A stretch of DNA of 61,657 nt from Lentisphaeria bacterium (GTDB taxonomy: Bacteria > Verrucomicrobiota > Lentisphaeria > Victivallales > UBA1829): the NCBI GenBank assembly GCA_017963105.1, contig JAGCTY010000018.1:1-61657 (forward strand), read 5' to 3'. This document shows positions 16,640-24,362 of the stretch, piece by piece. The first letter of the stretch is position 1, and every line of letters starts with the position of its first letter. The notes under the pieces were generated by a model. That model did no database searches, was not told the DNA's origin, and saw nothing but the letters and a program-made list of their open reading frames with translations. A program made the position numbers and the translations under genes.

Positions 16640-17040
16640 AAAACAAACTTTTTTTCGATTTTTTTTCGATTTTTTTTCGTTTTGCCATTTTTTCGTCCCC
16701 TTTTTCGCCCTTTTGACGTCTGAAAAAGAAAAAATGACGGTTGTCGGCGGAACGAAAAAAACACGAAAGAAAGAGTGTCCCGCGCGTGCCGTGCGCGTTG
16801 AGGGAAATGAGGCGGGATTGAGGTGAAAGAGAAAGAATAAGTGAGAGAAATGAGGTTGAACAGGTCAACCCGGAAACGTGAGGTGAAATGAGGAAAAAAC
16901 AGGCAGGAAAGGCGAGGGGAAATGAGGCGAGAGAAGGGGAGGATGCGAGGAGAAATGAGGCGAGAGGAAAATGAGGCGAAGGAGGGGGTAGGGAATGTGA
17001 GGCGGAATGAGGCGGAGGAAATAAGTCATATGCGACCTCT
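16640..17040. other. Gene-free, strongly purine-biased segment with ATGAGGCG octamers
   Basis: No credible gene lies between mraZ and ruvA (16545-17254). From about 16,800 to 17,020 the plus strand is almost all purines and T. The octamer ATGAGGCG occurs at 16807, 16922, 16955, 16971 and 17007, with a sixth copy inside the terminator at 17146; shorter AATGAGG copies lie between. The spacing is irregular, so this is not a minisatellite. The function is unknown. Confidence 0.6.
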
Positions 17041-17067
17041 ACGACCTGTCAGCCCTATCATGATGAG

Positions 17068-17128
17068 CTCGGCTCAGTGAAAAAGGTTGAGCTGAGGAAG
17101 TTGCACCCGTGAGGTGAAACCGGTGCAA
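17068..17128. other. Two hairpins directly before a terminator; possible small RNA or 3' structure
   Basis: CTCGGCTCA (17068-17076) pairs with TGAGCTGAG (17088-17096) with one G-T pair and an 11-base loop. TTGCACC (17101-17107) pairs perfectly with GGTGCAA (17122-17128). With the terminator at 17131-17162 this makes three hairpins in a row. I see no promoter of the local type on the plus strand, so this may simply be the structured end of the ruvA transcript read from the other side. Confidence 0.4.
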
Positions 17129-17130
17129 AA

Positions 17131-17162
17131 AAAGACCGCCCCGGAATGAGGCGGTTTTTTTT
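17131..17162. terminator. Bidirectional Rho-independent terminator past ruvA
   Basis: ACCGCC (17135-17140) pairs with GGCGGT (17150-17155). Eight T follow on the plus strand and seven T follow on the minus strand (the A-run at about 17127-17133). It lies about 93 bases past the ruvA stop, so it probably ends the cimA-dciA-birA-ruvA transcript. It could equally stop plus-strand transcription. Confidence 0.75.
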
Positions 17163-17165
17163 GTT

Positions 17166-17187
17166 GTGCGCAAGCGGAGCTGAGCAC
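17166..17187. repeat. REP-like palindrome, third copy
   Basis: A 22-base hairpin with GTGC/GCAC ends and an AGCGGAGCT core. Reverse-complemented it differs from 5214-5235 at three positions. A second palindrome, GACACAC...GTGTGTC, follows at about 17193-17212. It lies between ruvA and its terminator. Confidence 0.55.
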
Positions 17188-17254
17188 ACGCCCGACACAC
17201 AATGTGTGTGTCCGAGCGTAGGCCTGGCACTACTGCAGTGGAGGCTTGCCCTCC

Positions 17255-17869
17255 TCAGGAATTGAGCTTGCGGAGGGCCTTGCGGATAATGTTTTCGCTG
17301 GAGCGCTCCTGTTCTGGCATGGCGGCGACGAGGTCGGCGACGGTCTTCTGAATCTTCGCGCGCTGGAACCCGAGCTGTTCGAGGGCAAGGAGCGCGTCCT
17401 CCATTTCGCGTGACTGCGGGATGTCCTGCGGGAGGCTGGCGAACGTGAGCTCGGGGAAGAGCTTCGCGATCTTGTCGCGGAGCTCGACGATCATGCGTTC
17501 GGCGGACCTGGGGCCGATACCGCTGATGTGCTTGAGGACCTTGATGTCGGCGTTGATGATGGCGTTGCAGAAGGAGGGGATGTTCATGCTGCTGAGGATG
17601 GCGAGGGCGGTCTTCGCGCCGATTCCGTTCACCGTGAGCAGAAGTTTGAAGATTTCGAGCTCCTCCTTCTTCGCGAACCCGAAGAGCTGGAGGGCGTCTT
17701 CACGGACCTGGAGCCAGGTCAGAACCGTGGCGGTGCCGCCTTCGCCCGCCTTCAGCAGTACGTCGTAGGTGCTCATGGGGATGGAGACGAAGTATCCGAC
17801 GCCGTTCACGTCGAGGATAAGTTCGGTAAAGTTCAGGGAAACGATTTTTCCTGTGAGCTGAGCGATCAT
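17255..17869 (-). CDS. ruvA: Holliday junction DNA helicase subunit RuvA
   Basis: A 204-residue protein of normal RuvA length. Domain I is the OB fold (MIAQLTGKIVSLNFTELILDVNGVGYFVSIP), domain II the paired helix-hairpin-helix (LLTVNGIGAKTALAILS and LKHISGIGPRSAERMIVEL), and domain III the C-terminal helical part that touches RuvB (EDALLALEQLGF). RuvA tetramers hold the four-way junction for RuvB-driven branch migration. I start at the ATG at 17869, with AAGGA 10 bases before it, rather than the upstream frame start that adds 23 atypical residues. ruvB and ruvC are not adjacent. Confidence 0.95.
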   Translation of the reverse strand: MIAQLTGKIVSLNFTELILDVNGVGYFVSIPMSTYDVLLKAGEGGTATVLTWLQVREDALQLFGFAKKEELEIFKLLLTVNGIGAKTALAILSSMNIPSFCNAIINADIKVLKHISGIGPRSAERMIVELRDKIAKLFPELTFASLPQDIPQSREMEDALLALEQLGFQRAKIQKTVADLVAAMPEQERSSENIIRKALRKLNS

Positions 17870-17953
17870 GGGGAGGTGTCCTTCGGGGCGGATTCCGTTT
17901 TGCGGATTAAAGTTTGATTCTTTGCAGATACTATACACGCGTTCGCGCGAAAT

Positions 17954-18676
17954 TCAAGCGCGGGTCAGCAGACGCACGTCGCCGCAGTTCAGCGTGAGCG
18001 TGCGGCCGTCGTCCTCGTCGAGGATGACCGATCCGTCGTCGGCGATGTCGCGGAAAAGCCCTTCGAGGCGTGCTCCATCGCCGGCGAGGAATTCCACGCG
18101 CCGTCCGAGGAGCCCGTTTTCGGCCTTCCAGCGGGCGAAAAGCGTCTCCGGGGCGTTTTTGAGCGTGGCGGCGTGAAGGTGCAGGATTTCCTCAAAGCGC
18201 CGCAGCGCGGCGTCGCAGTCGCACTGCGCTCCGGTCAGGATGCTGACGGACGTGGCTTCCTGCGAGGCGGACGCGAGCTGTTCGCGCGACATGTTCAGGT
18301 TGACGCCCATTCCGGTCACGAGTCCGCCGGTCGCGCCGTTCCGCGGGCAGATGTACTGGGAGAGGATGCCGGAAATCTTCGCCGTTCCGCGGAAGACGTC
18401 GTTCGGCCACTTGATGTGGAATTTTTCGGCGGGGGCGAGCTCGCGCACGAGGTCGAGCACGGCGAGCGATCCGGCGGCGACGCCGAGCAGCGGGCTGGTC
18501 ACGCCCTTCTGGACGAAGCTGGCGTAGATATTGCCGCGCGGGGAAATCCATTTTCTGTCGAGACGTCCGCGACCGGCGGTCTGCACGGCGGCGGCGACGA
18601 GTTCGCAGTCGCCGAGTTCGGCGAAATGCGCGACTGCCCAGGTGTTCGTGGAGTCGATGGTGTCGAAGAAGATCAT
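17954..18676 (-). CDS. birA: Biotin--[acetyl-CoA-carboxylase] ligase, catalytic form
   Basis: A 240-residue biotin protein ligase with only the catalytic and small C-terminal domains; the helix-turn-helix repressor domain of E. coli BirA is absent. Key motifs are FDTIDSTNTW at the start, the biotinyl-AMP loop TAGRGRLDRKWISP (GRGR residues 35-38) and KWPND (89-93), whose lysine is catalytic. The enzyme attaches biotin to carboxylase carrier proteins. Without the DNA-binding domain it should not regulate transcription. It starts seven bases after the dciA stop, clearly the same operon. Confidence 0.93.
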   Translation of the reverse strand: MIFFDTIDSTNTWAVAHFAELGDCELVAAAVQTAGRGRLDRKWISPRGNIYASFVQKGVTSPLLGVAAGSLAVLDLVRELAPAEKFHIKWPNDVFRGTAKISGILSQYICPRNGATGGLVTGMGVNLNMSREQLASASQEATSVSILTGAQCDCDAALRRFEEILHLHAATLKNAPETLFARWKAENGLLGRRVEFLAGDGARLEGLFRDIADDGSVILDEDDGRTLTLNCGDVRLLTRA

Positions 18677-18683
18677 GGCGCGG

Positions 18684-19115
18684 TCAGACGGAGCGGCGTC
18701 CTTTGGGGATGAAGGTCAAAGCGGTGCATTTGTCCGTGCCGATGAGCTCGGCGATGCGGGCGAGGATGGCGGCCTGGACGGCTTTCGTGCGGACGGACGC
18801 CAGATAGGCGGGATGCTCCACCTCGACGAAGAGGGTATTGTTTGAGATGGAAAGCGGCGTGGTGTGCTTCGCGGCGACCGCGCCTGCGATGTCCGTCCAG
18901 CGGTCCGTGATCGTACGGAAATCGGCGACGCCGTGCGGCAGTTTCTTCCGCATGACGCGCTGAAGCACGTCCCCGACGGGCTGCGAGGACGGGAGATATT
19001 TCATGAGTTCGCCGTCGGAACCGCCTTCGCCGTACCATTCGCGGAGGATGGGGTCCATCTTCTTGCGGGCGCGGCCTGTGGCGTTCCCTTCGGGCGGACG
19101 TTTTTCATTCGGCAT
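18684..19115 (-). CDS. dciA: DciA-family (DUF721) protein
   Basis: A 143-residue basic protein. The core LPSSQPVGDVLQRVMRKKLPHGVADFRTITDRWTDIAGAVAAKHTTPLSISNNTLFVEVEHPAYLASVR is the DUF721 pattern: the W-x-x-(I/V)-(V/A)-G motif, then a strand with L-x-V-x-V/hydrophobic spacing. Members are known as DciA, the ancestral helper that loads the replicative helicase DnaB. The N-terminal 35 residues are a charged extension. It sits just before birA; the usual neighbours (dnaA, recF, gyrB) are not here. Confidence 0.8.
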   Translation of the reverse strand: MPNEKRPPEGNATGRARKKMDPILREWYGEGGSDGELMKYLPSSQPVGDVLQRVMRKKLPHGVADFRTITDRWTDIAGAVAAKHTTPLSISNNTLFVEVEHPAYLASVRTKAVQAAILARIAELIGTDKCTALTFIPKGRRSV

Positions 19116-19132
19116 TGTTCAGCACGTCCCAG

Positions 19133-19501
19133 CTAAACGCCGATGCCAAAGATGGCGAATGGTATCAGACATAGGTTCCCGGCGAAACAGAACAACCCTA
19201 CGAACCCCTGTCCTATATGGCTTATCCCTGTTGAAATGCGCCATGGCATGATGATGCACTCCACGAGCCCGACCGGGACCAGGAAGAACTTGATGAGATA
19301 TTTCGCGGAACGCACCCCGACGACGGCGACGTTCTTGAGTCCGCGGATCACATACGGGGCGAGGATCTTCGCGCCCTGGATGGCCAGAGGGGTCAGGATG
19401 GCGAGCGTGACGGGGTCGAAGGCCTCGGCCCTGGGCTGGGGCTTGAAATAGAACGTGCAGATGAGCACGATGGTCAGAGCTAAAAGAAAACGCCGGGTCA
19501 T
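19133..19501 (-). CDS. Small exported or membrane protein of unknown function
   Basis: A 122-residue protein starting at an ATG (19501) that overlaps the cimA stop as ATGA, so it is probably translationally coupled to cimA. A longer upstream frame is only the shadow of cimA. It begins with a Sec-type signal (MTRRFLLALTIVLICTFYF, cleavage perhaps after PRAEA). Several hydrophobic segments follow (LAILTPLAIQGAKILAPYVI, YLIKFFLVPVGLVECIIM, FVGLFCFAGNLCLIPFAIFGI). It may be an integral membrane protein or a glycine-zipper-like one. I do not recognise the family. Confidence 0.7.
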   Translation of the reverse strand: MTRRFLLALTIVLICTFYFKPQPRAEAFDPVTLAILTPLAIQGAKILAPYVIRGLKNVAVVGVRSAKYLIKFFLVPVGLVECIIMPWRISTGISHIGQGFVGLFCFAGNLCLIPFAIFGIGV

Positions 19502-21108
19502 GGTTCGGTTCCTTCCTGGCTGTTTGAGGGTACGATGTGTTTTTTGAAGAGTGCGTATTCCACGGAATCGGCGAGGGCGATCCAGGATGCCTCGATGATG
19601 TTTTCGCTGACGCCGACGGTGTCCCACACGCTGGTGGAGTCGTGGCTCTGGATGCGGACGCGCGTCTGGGCTGCGGTGCCGTTCAGGTTCTCCAGGATGC
19701 GGACCTTGAAGTCGATGAGGGAGACGTCGCGGAGCGCAGGGTAGAAGCGTTCGAGGGCCTTGCGGAGCGCGATGTCGAGCGCGTTGACCGGGCCGTCGCC
19801 TTCCGCGGCGGTGAGCTGGGAGACGCCTCCGACGCTGAGCTTGACGGTGGCCTCGGAGACCACGCGGTCCCCGGCGCCGCGTTTTTCGATGATGACGCGG
19901 AAGCCCTCGAGGGTGAAATAGGATGGCCACAGGTTCATGACCTTATGCATCAGCACGACGAACGACGCCTCGGCTGTTTCGTATTCGTATCCGGCGCGCT
20001 CGCGCTTCTTGAGCTCCTGAAGTCCGGCGTTGCCGAGGCGGGAATCCCGCAGATCGATGCCGAATTCGGCGGCCTTCATGGTGAGCGAGTGGCGTCCGGA
20101 AAGCTCGGAGATGAGGATGCGCCGGCGGTTGCCGACGGATTCCGGGCGGACGTGTTCGAACGTGACCGGATTTTTCGCGATGGCGTCGACATGGAGCCCG
20201 GCCTTGTGTGCGAACGCGCTGTCGCCGACGTACGGGGCGTGGGCGTCGGGGCGCATGTTGGCCTTTTCGCAGACGAAATCGCTGACGTCCTTCAGCATGG
20301 CCAGGTGGCCGGGCGGAAGGCAGCGGAAGGTCGTTTTCAGCTCGAAATTCGGGATGATGGTGCAGAGGTTGGCGTTGCCGCAGCGTTCCCCGATGCCGTT
20401 GACCGTGCCCTGCACGAGTCGGGCGCCGCTGCGCACCGCCACGATGGAGTTCGCGACGGCCGTGCCGGAGTCGTTGTGACAGTGGATGCCGAGGATGATG
20501 CTTTCGGGCAGGAAAGCGCGCACCTGCTTCGTGATGTCGAGGATTTCGACGGGGAGCAGCCCGCCGTTGGTGTCGCAGATCGTGACGACGGAAGCGCCTC
20601 CCTCGCATGCCGCGTTCAGGACACGCACCGCATAGTCGCGGTCCTCGCTCCAGGCATCGAAGAAATGCTCGGCGTCGAAGATGACCTCGCGCCCGGCATC
20701 GGCGAGGAACCGGCAGGATTCGCGGATCATGGCCAGGTTCTCTTCCTCGGAAACGTTCAGGATTTCTCGTGCCTGCGAGGCGGGCGTCTTGCCGACGATG
20801 GTGCAGACGGGCGCGCCGGAATCGAGCAGTGCGCGCAGCTGGGGGTCGTTTTCCGCGGTCAGGTCCTTGCGGCGCGTGCAGCCGAACGCGCAGAGTTTCG
20901 CATATTTGAACGTACGTGCGGCGGCGTCGCGGAAGAATTCCGCGTCGCGCGGGTTGGAGCCCGGCCAGCCGCCTTCGATGTAGGCCACGCCGAGTTCGTC
21001 CAGCTTTTCGGCAATACGCAGCTTGTCGTCCTTCGAGAACGAGACGTGTTCTCCCTGGGCGCCGTCGCGAAGCGTGGAGTCATAAATCAGGATGTTCTGG
21101 TCTGGCAT
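19498..21108 (-). CDS. cimA: (R)-citramalate synthase
   Basis: A 536-residue DRE-TIM metallolyase. The metal-binding start is YDSTLRDGAQGEHVSFS, followed by GGWPGSNPRDAEFF, HCHNDSGTAVANS and GTVNGIGERCGNANL. The C-terminal LeuA-dimer-type regulatory domain follows about residue 395. The short GGWPGSNPKD-like segment separates citramalate synthase from 2-isopropylmalate synthase. It condenses acetyl-CoA and pyruvate to citramalate, opening the threonine-independent route to isoleucine, and is normally feedback-inhibited by isoleucine. I start at 21108 with AAGGA nine bases before it. A promoter lies at 21134-21161. Confidence 0.92.
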   Translation of the reverse strand: MPDQNILIYDSTLRDGAQGEHVSFSKDDKLRIAEKLDELGVAYIEGGWPGSNPRDAEFFRDAAARTFKYAKLCAFGCTRRKDLTAENDPQLRALLDSGAPVCTIVGKTPASQAREILNVSEEENLAMIRESCRFLADAGREVIFDAEHFFDAWSEDRDYAVRVLNAACEGGASVVTICDTNGGLLPVEILDITKQVRAFLPESIILGIHCHNDSGTAVANSIVAVRSGARLVQGTVNGIGERCGNANLCTIIPNFELKTTFRCLPPGHLAMLKDVSDFVCEKANMRPDAHAPYVGDSAFAHKAGLHVDAIAKNPVTFEHVRPESVGNRRRILISELSGRHSLTMKAAEFGIDLRDSRLGNAGLQELKKRERAGYEYETAEASFVVLMHKVMNLWPSYFTLEGFRVIIEKRGAGDRVVSEATVKLSVGGVSQLTAAEGDGPVNALDIALRKALERFYPALRDVSLIDFKVRILENLNGTAAQTRVRIQSHDSTSVWDTVGVSENIIEASWIALADSVEYALFKKHIVPSNSQEGTEP

Positions 21109-21133
21109 GGCGTGTTTTCCTTGTAAAAGAAAC

Positions 21134-21161
21134 AATATAGCGCCGTTTTGGAGGAAAACAA
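21134..21161 (-). promoter_or_regulatory. cimA: Predicted promoter of the cimA operon
   Basis: Minus strand TTGTTT (21161-21156), 16-base spacer, TATATT (21139-21134), only 25 bases before the cimA ATG, so the 5' leader would be about 20 bases. Confidence 0.55.
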
Positions 21162-21281
21162 CCGGAAAACGCATTTTTTTTCGTGATTTCCGCCTTTTTT
21201 ATAGAAAAATGCAGGAAAATGGGCCGAAACGGGAGAAAACGTGAAGAAATACAGAGCCGGAAGAGAGGAAGAATCCGCCGA

Positions 21282-22511
21282 TCAGGATTGCACCGATTCT
21301 TCCGGTTTCTGTTCCGTCTTTTCTTCCGGTTCCTGTTCCATCTTATCTTCCGTCTTCTGTTCCAGGTTCTGCTCCGGGACTGCCGGCTTTTTGTCCTTGT
21401 GCGGGATGATGAAGCCGCCGACGAAGGCGGTGAACGGCGCAACGAGGACGAGTCCGAAACTGCCGACGAGGGTCTTGACCACTTCGGAAGCGACGTACGG
21501 GTTGTTGATGAAGTCGAGCGGGCCGACGCCCTGCGCGGCGAAGGTCATCATGAGCGTGAGGTATCCGCCGGAGTAGGCCAGCAGGAGGGTCGTGGTCATG
21601 GTGCCGACCACGCTGCGCCCGATGTTCAGGCCGGAGCCGACCAGTTCGCGGCGCGGGATGTCCGGGCGTTTGTGCAGGATCTCGACCATGCCTGCGGAGA
21701 CGTCCATGGCGAGGTCCATGACCGCGCCGGAGCTGGAGAGGAAGATCGCGCCGATGTAGATGTCGGGAAGGCTGAGGAATTCGTAGCCGGAATAGAGGAG
21801 CGTCTGGGCGTATGGCATCATGCCGCCGCTGATCTTGAAGAGTTTCGTGAAGATGTAGGCCATGGCGCAGCTGGCGAGTACGCCGAGGATGGAGCCGAAG
21901 AAGGCCGTGACGCCTTTCCGGGTCATGCCGGCGACCAGGAAGATGATGACGGCGCTGAGCAGCGTGACGGAGGCGAACGTGATGAGGAGCACGTTTCCGC
22001 CCTTCAATGCCAGCGGGATCACGAGCTTCCAGATGACGAGGCAGCTGAAGACGAAGGAGAGCAGGGCGTTGAACCCGGTAATGCCTGCGAAGACGAGCAG
22101 CAGGAGCCCGAAGAGTCCGAAGAGCAGGAGCGAGTAGTCGATGCGGTAGTGGTCCTGCGCGTTGACCGTGAAGGTTTCATCGACGCCGTACGGGATGGCG
22201 GCGAGCGCGACGTCGCCCGGCTCGAAGACCTTGTCCAGCTCCATGTTCGCCCGGATCAGGTTCGTGCCTTCGAACTCGCGTCCTTTGTACGGGCCGTTCA
22301 GGACTCTCAGCCGGACATGCTGTTCGCCCTTTTTCAGGAGGCCGAACTGGAAGACGTTGGTGTTGTCGACGGAGAGGATGAGCGCCTTGCTCTTCACCCC
22401 TTCCTCCTGGCGTTTCGGAGAAAGCTCGACAAACCAAAGAGCGACGCAGGCAAGGAGGAAAACAACCACCATGACTGCGTCGCGTCTGGATATTTTCCAA
22501 TGATGGAACAT
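21282..22511 (-). CDS. YibE/F-family membrane protein
   Basis: A 409-residue inner-membrane protein. One N-terminal membrane anchor (residues about 11-28) is followed by an extracytoplasmic domain (about 30-125), then seven or so membrane segments. The stretches LSLPDIYIGAIFLSSSGAVMDLAMDVSAGM and RRELVGSGLNIGRSVVGTMTTTLLLAYSGGYLTLMM are diagnostic of the YibE/F family. The family is widespread in Gram-positive bacteria and spirochaetes; its function is unknown though transport is suspected. The C-terminal 35 residues are a repetitive acidic EQKTEDKMEQEPEEK tail. It begins 24 bases after the alkaline phosphatase gene and is probably co-transcribed. Confidence 0.85.
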   Translation of the reverse strand: MFHHWKISRRDAVMVVVFLLACVALWFVELSPKRQEEGVKSKALILSVDNTNVFQFGLLKKGEQHVRLRVLNGPYKGREFEGTNLIRANMELDKVFEPGDVALAAIPYGVDETFTVNAQDHYRIDYSLLLFGLFGLLLLVFAGITGFNALLSFVFSCLVIWKLVIPLALKGGNVLLITFASVTLLSAVIIFLVAGMTRKGVTAFFGSILGVLASCAMAYIFTKLFKISGGMMPYAQTLLYSGYEFLSLPDIYIGAIFLSSSGAVMDLAMDVSAGMVEILHKRPDIPRRELVGSGLNIGRSVVGTMTTTLLLAYSGGYLTLMMTFAAQGVGPLDFINNPYVASEVVKTLVGSFGLVLVAPFTAFVGGFIIPHKDKKPAVPEQNLEQKTEDKMEQEPEEKTEQKPEESVQS

Positions 22512-22535
22512 GGAAAATGATGCTGTGAGATCAGA

Positions 22536-24056
22536 TTATTTCACGGGCACGGAGACGATCGCCTTGAGCTTCTTGGCGATGTCGGAGTTCTCGTACATGC
22601 CGGAGAAGACGTTGGAGTTCACGCCGTAGGCGCTGGTATCGACGGGGAGGGCGGTGTGCGCGCCGCTGGTCCAGCCGATGGACGCCTTGTTGTCGAAGAT
22701 GGCCACGACGGTGTTCGTGATGGCGTCGCCGCCGCCGATACCGGCGCGCTTGCCGTCCGGGAACTGGCGGTTGAACGCCTCTTCGATGCGTTCCTGCTCG
22801 CTCCTGGTCAGGGTCAGGGAACCCTTCGGGGCGTTGCCGCGGTTGTCGAACTTATCGAACACGAGGCCGAAGTTTTCGGTGATGAGCGGCTTGATGTCGT
22901 CGAACTTGATGGTCTTCTCTTCCTGGGGAGCGGCGGCTTGGGCATCCTGATTGTCCTGGTCTCTTCTGGGCGGGAATCCCATCCGACGGGGACCGAGGAT
23001 GCTGTCGGCGAGGCGGTTGACCTTGTTCTTGAACTCGTCGCCGGAGCACTTCTGGTTTTCGAGCAGCTGGATGTAGGAGCTGTATTCGGTGTTCGCGAAG
23101 CCGAGGGTCATGCCGCCGGTCTCGTGGTCGCCGGTGACGACGACGAGCGTGTCGTTCGGATGCTTCTTCGCGAAGTCCATGGCGACGGCCACGGCCTTGT
23201 CGAAATCGATGGTTTCGCGGAGGTTGGCCGCCGCGTCGTTGCCGTGTCCGTGGTGGTCGATGTTGCCGCCTTCCACCATGACGAAGAAGGGCTTGTTCTT
23301 CAGCGTGAGGAAGTCAATGCACTGCTTCGTGTAGTCGGCGATGGCCCATTCGCCCTCGGGTCTGTCGATGGCGTTGGGGAGGGCGCCATTGTGGCCGCGG
23401 ACGAAGAGCTTGTCGGCTTTCTTCAGGTCGACTTTCGGGACTTCATCCTTGTACGCGACGGTATAGCCTTTTTCCTCGGCGATCTTGTAGAGGTCGTTGT
23501 CGCCGTTCCGGTTGCCCTGGAGGCCGCCGCCGCCGAAATAATCGAAGCCGGAGTTCACGAGATCCTTGCCGATGTCGTAGTAGTTGTCGCGGCTTTCGTT
23601 GTGGGCATAGAATGCGCCCGGGGTGGCGTGGTTGATGGTGATGCTCGTGAGGATGCCGATGGCGCGTCCCTGCTTCTTGGCGACTTCGGCGACGGATTCG
23701 AGCTTGCGCTTTCCGTCGGGCGCGACGCCGAGGCGCTGGTTGTTGGTCTTCTCGCCGCAGGCGATGGCGGTCCCGCTGGCGGCGGAATCGGTGATGAAGC
23801 TGTTCGCGGAGCTGGACTTGGTGTAGCTCTGCTGCGGCATGGCGTTGATGGTGAGGCCCTTGCCAGTGGTCTTCATGCTGAATTCCTCGGCCATCATGCG
23901 CTGGGGCAGGGACATGCCGTCGCCGATGAACAGGAAGACGTACTTGGCGGGTTTAAGGTTTTTGAGCTGGTCGGCCTCGGTCTGGGCCGCGACCTGGACC
24001 GCGGACAGCGCGAGGAAAGCGCCGGCCGCAAGTGCGGCAAAGAAAGAACGTTTCAT
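22536..24056 (-). CDS. phoA: Alkaline phosphatase
   Basis: A 506-residue secreted phosphatase with signal peptide (MKRSFFAALAAGAFLALSAVQVAA). Active-site parts of the PhoA superfamily are all visible: FIGDGMS (Asp46 metal ligand), FITDSAASGTAIACG with nucleophile Ser91, SITINHATPGAFYAH, VEGGNIDHHGHGND, VVTGDHETGG and WTSGAHTALPV. It releases inorganic phosphate from phosphomonoesters in the periplasm. A Gln/Asp-rich linker around residues 355-385 (RRDQDNQDAQAAAPQEEK) interrupts the fold and is lineage-specific. The symbol is used for the family; no Pho box was recognised in the promoter region. Confidence 0.92.
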   Translation of the reverse strand: MKRSFFAALAAGAFLALSAVQVAAQTEADQLKNLKPAKYVFLFIGDGMSLPQRMMAEEFSMKTTGKGLTINAMPQQSYTKSSSANSFITDSAASGTAIACGEKTNNQRLGVAPDGKRKLESVAEVAKKQGRAIGILTSITINHATPGAFYAHNESRDNYYDIGKDLVNSGFDYFGGGGLQGNRNGDNDLYKIAEEKGYTVAYKDEVPKVDLKKADKLFVRGHNGALPNAIDRPEGEWAIADYTKQCIDFLTLKNKPFFVMVEGGNIDHHGHGNDAAANLRETIDFDKAVAVAMDFAKKHPNDTLVVVTGDHETGGMTLGFANTEYSSYIQLLENQKCSGDEFKNKVNRLADSILGPRRMGFPPRRDQDNQDAQAAAPQEEKTIKFDDIKPLITENFGLVFDKFDNRGNAPKGSLTLTRSEQERIEEAFNRQFPDGKRAGIGGGDAITNTVVAIFDNKASIGWTSGAHTALPVDTSAYGVNSNVFSGMYENSDIAKKLKAIVSVPVK

Positions 24057-24112
24057 GGTGTAACTCCTGAAAAGTTAAGTGTGTGACAGAAGTGAGGGTG
24101 AACACTACAAGT

Positions 24113-24140
24113 AAAATACCATTCAAGCTTGATTTGTCAA
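24113..24140 (-). promoter_or_regulatory. Predicted promoter of the alkaline phosphatase gene
   Basis: Minus strand TTGACA (24140-24135), 16-base spacer, TATTTT (24118-24113), about 57 bases before the start codon. It sits in the 306-base divergent gap with fabH; the rest of the gap holds only the fabH promoter. Confidence 0.6.
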
Positions 24141-24222
24141 GCGAATAATTTAAAAAAAGACGAAAAAAAACGAAAAAAACGACGGAATGACACATTGTTT
24201 CACGATGCGGACAAAAACATGC

Positions 24223-24250
24223 TTGAAAAACCGCAAACGCGTGTTATATT
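24223..24250 (+). promoter_or_regulatory. fabH: Predicted promoter of fabH
   Basis: TTGAAA (24223-24228), 16-base spacer, TATATT (24245-24250). The leader to the ATG at 24363 would be about 105 bases and contains no recognised riboswitch. Confidence 0.6.
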
Positions 24251-24362
24251 TATGGGACGGGATCTCTGTTCCGCATGTCCGGAAATGCGCAATCCGGCGG
24301 ACCGCGGCCCGGATGAAACCGTTCTCAACCCCCTACGCCGAACAGCATCAAAGGATGACAAT

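Noticed and set aside
17090..17160. Resemblance of GAGGAAGTTGC and GGTGAAACCGGTGC to RNase P RNA conserved regions
   Set aside because: The matches are short, the spacing is wrong, and the segment is explained by simple hairpins and a terminator.
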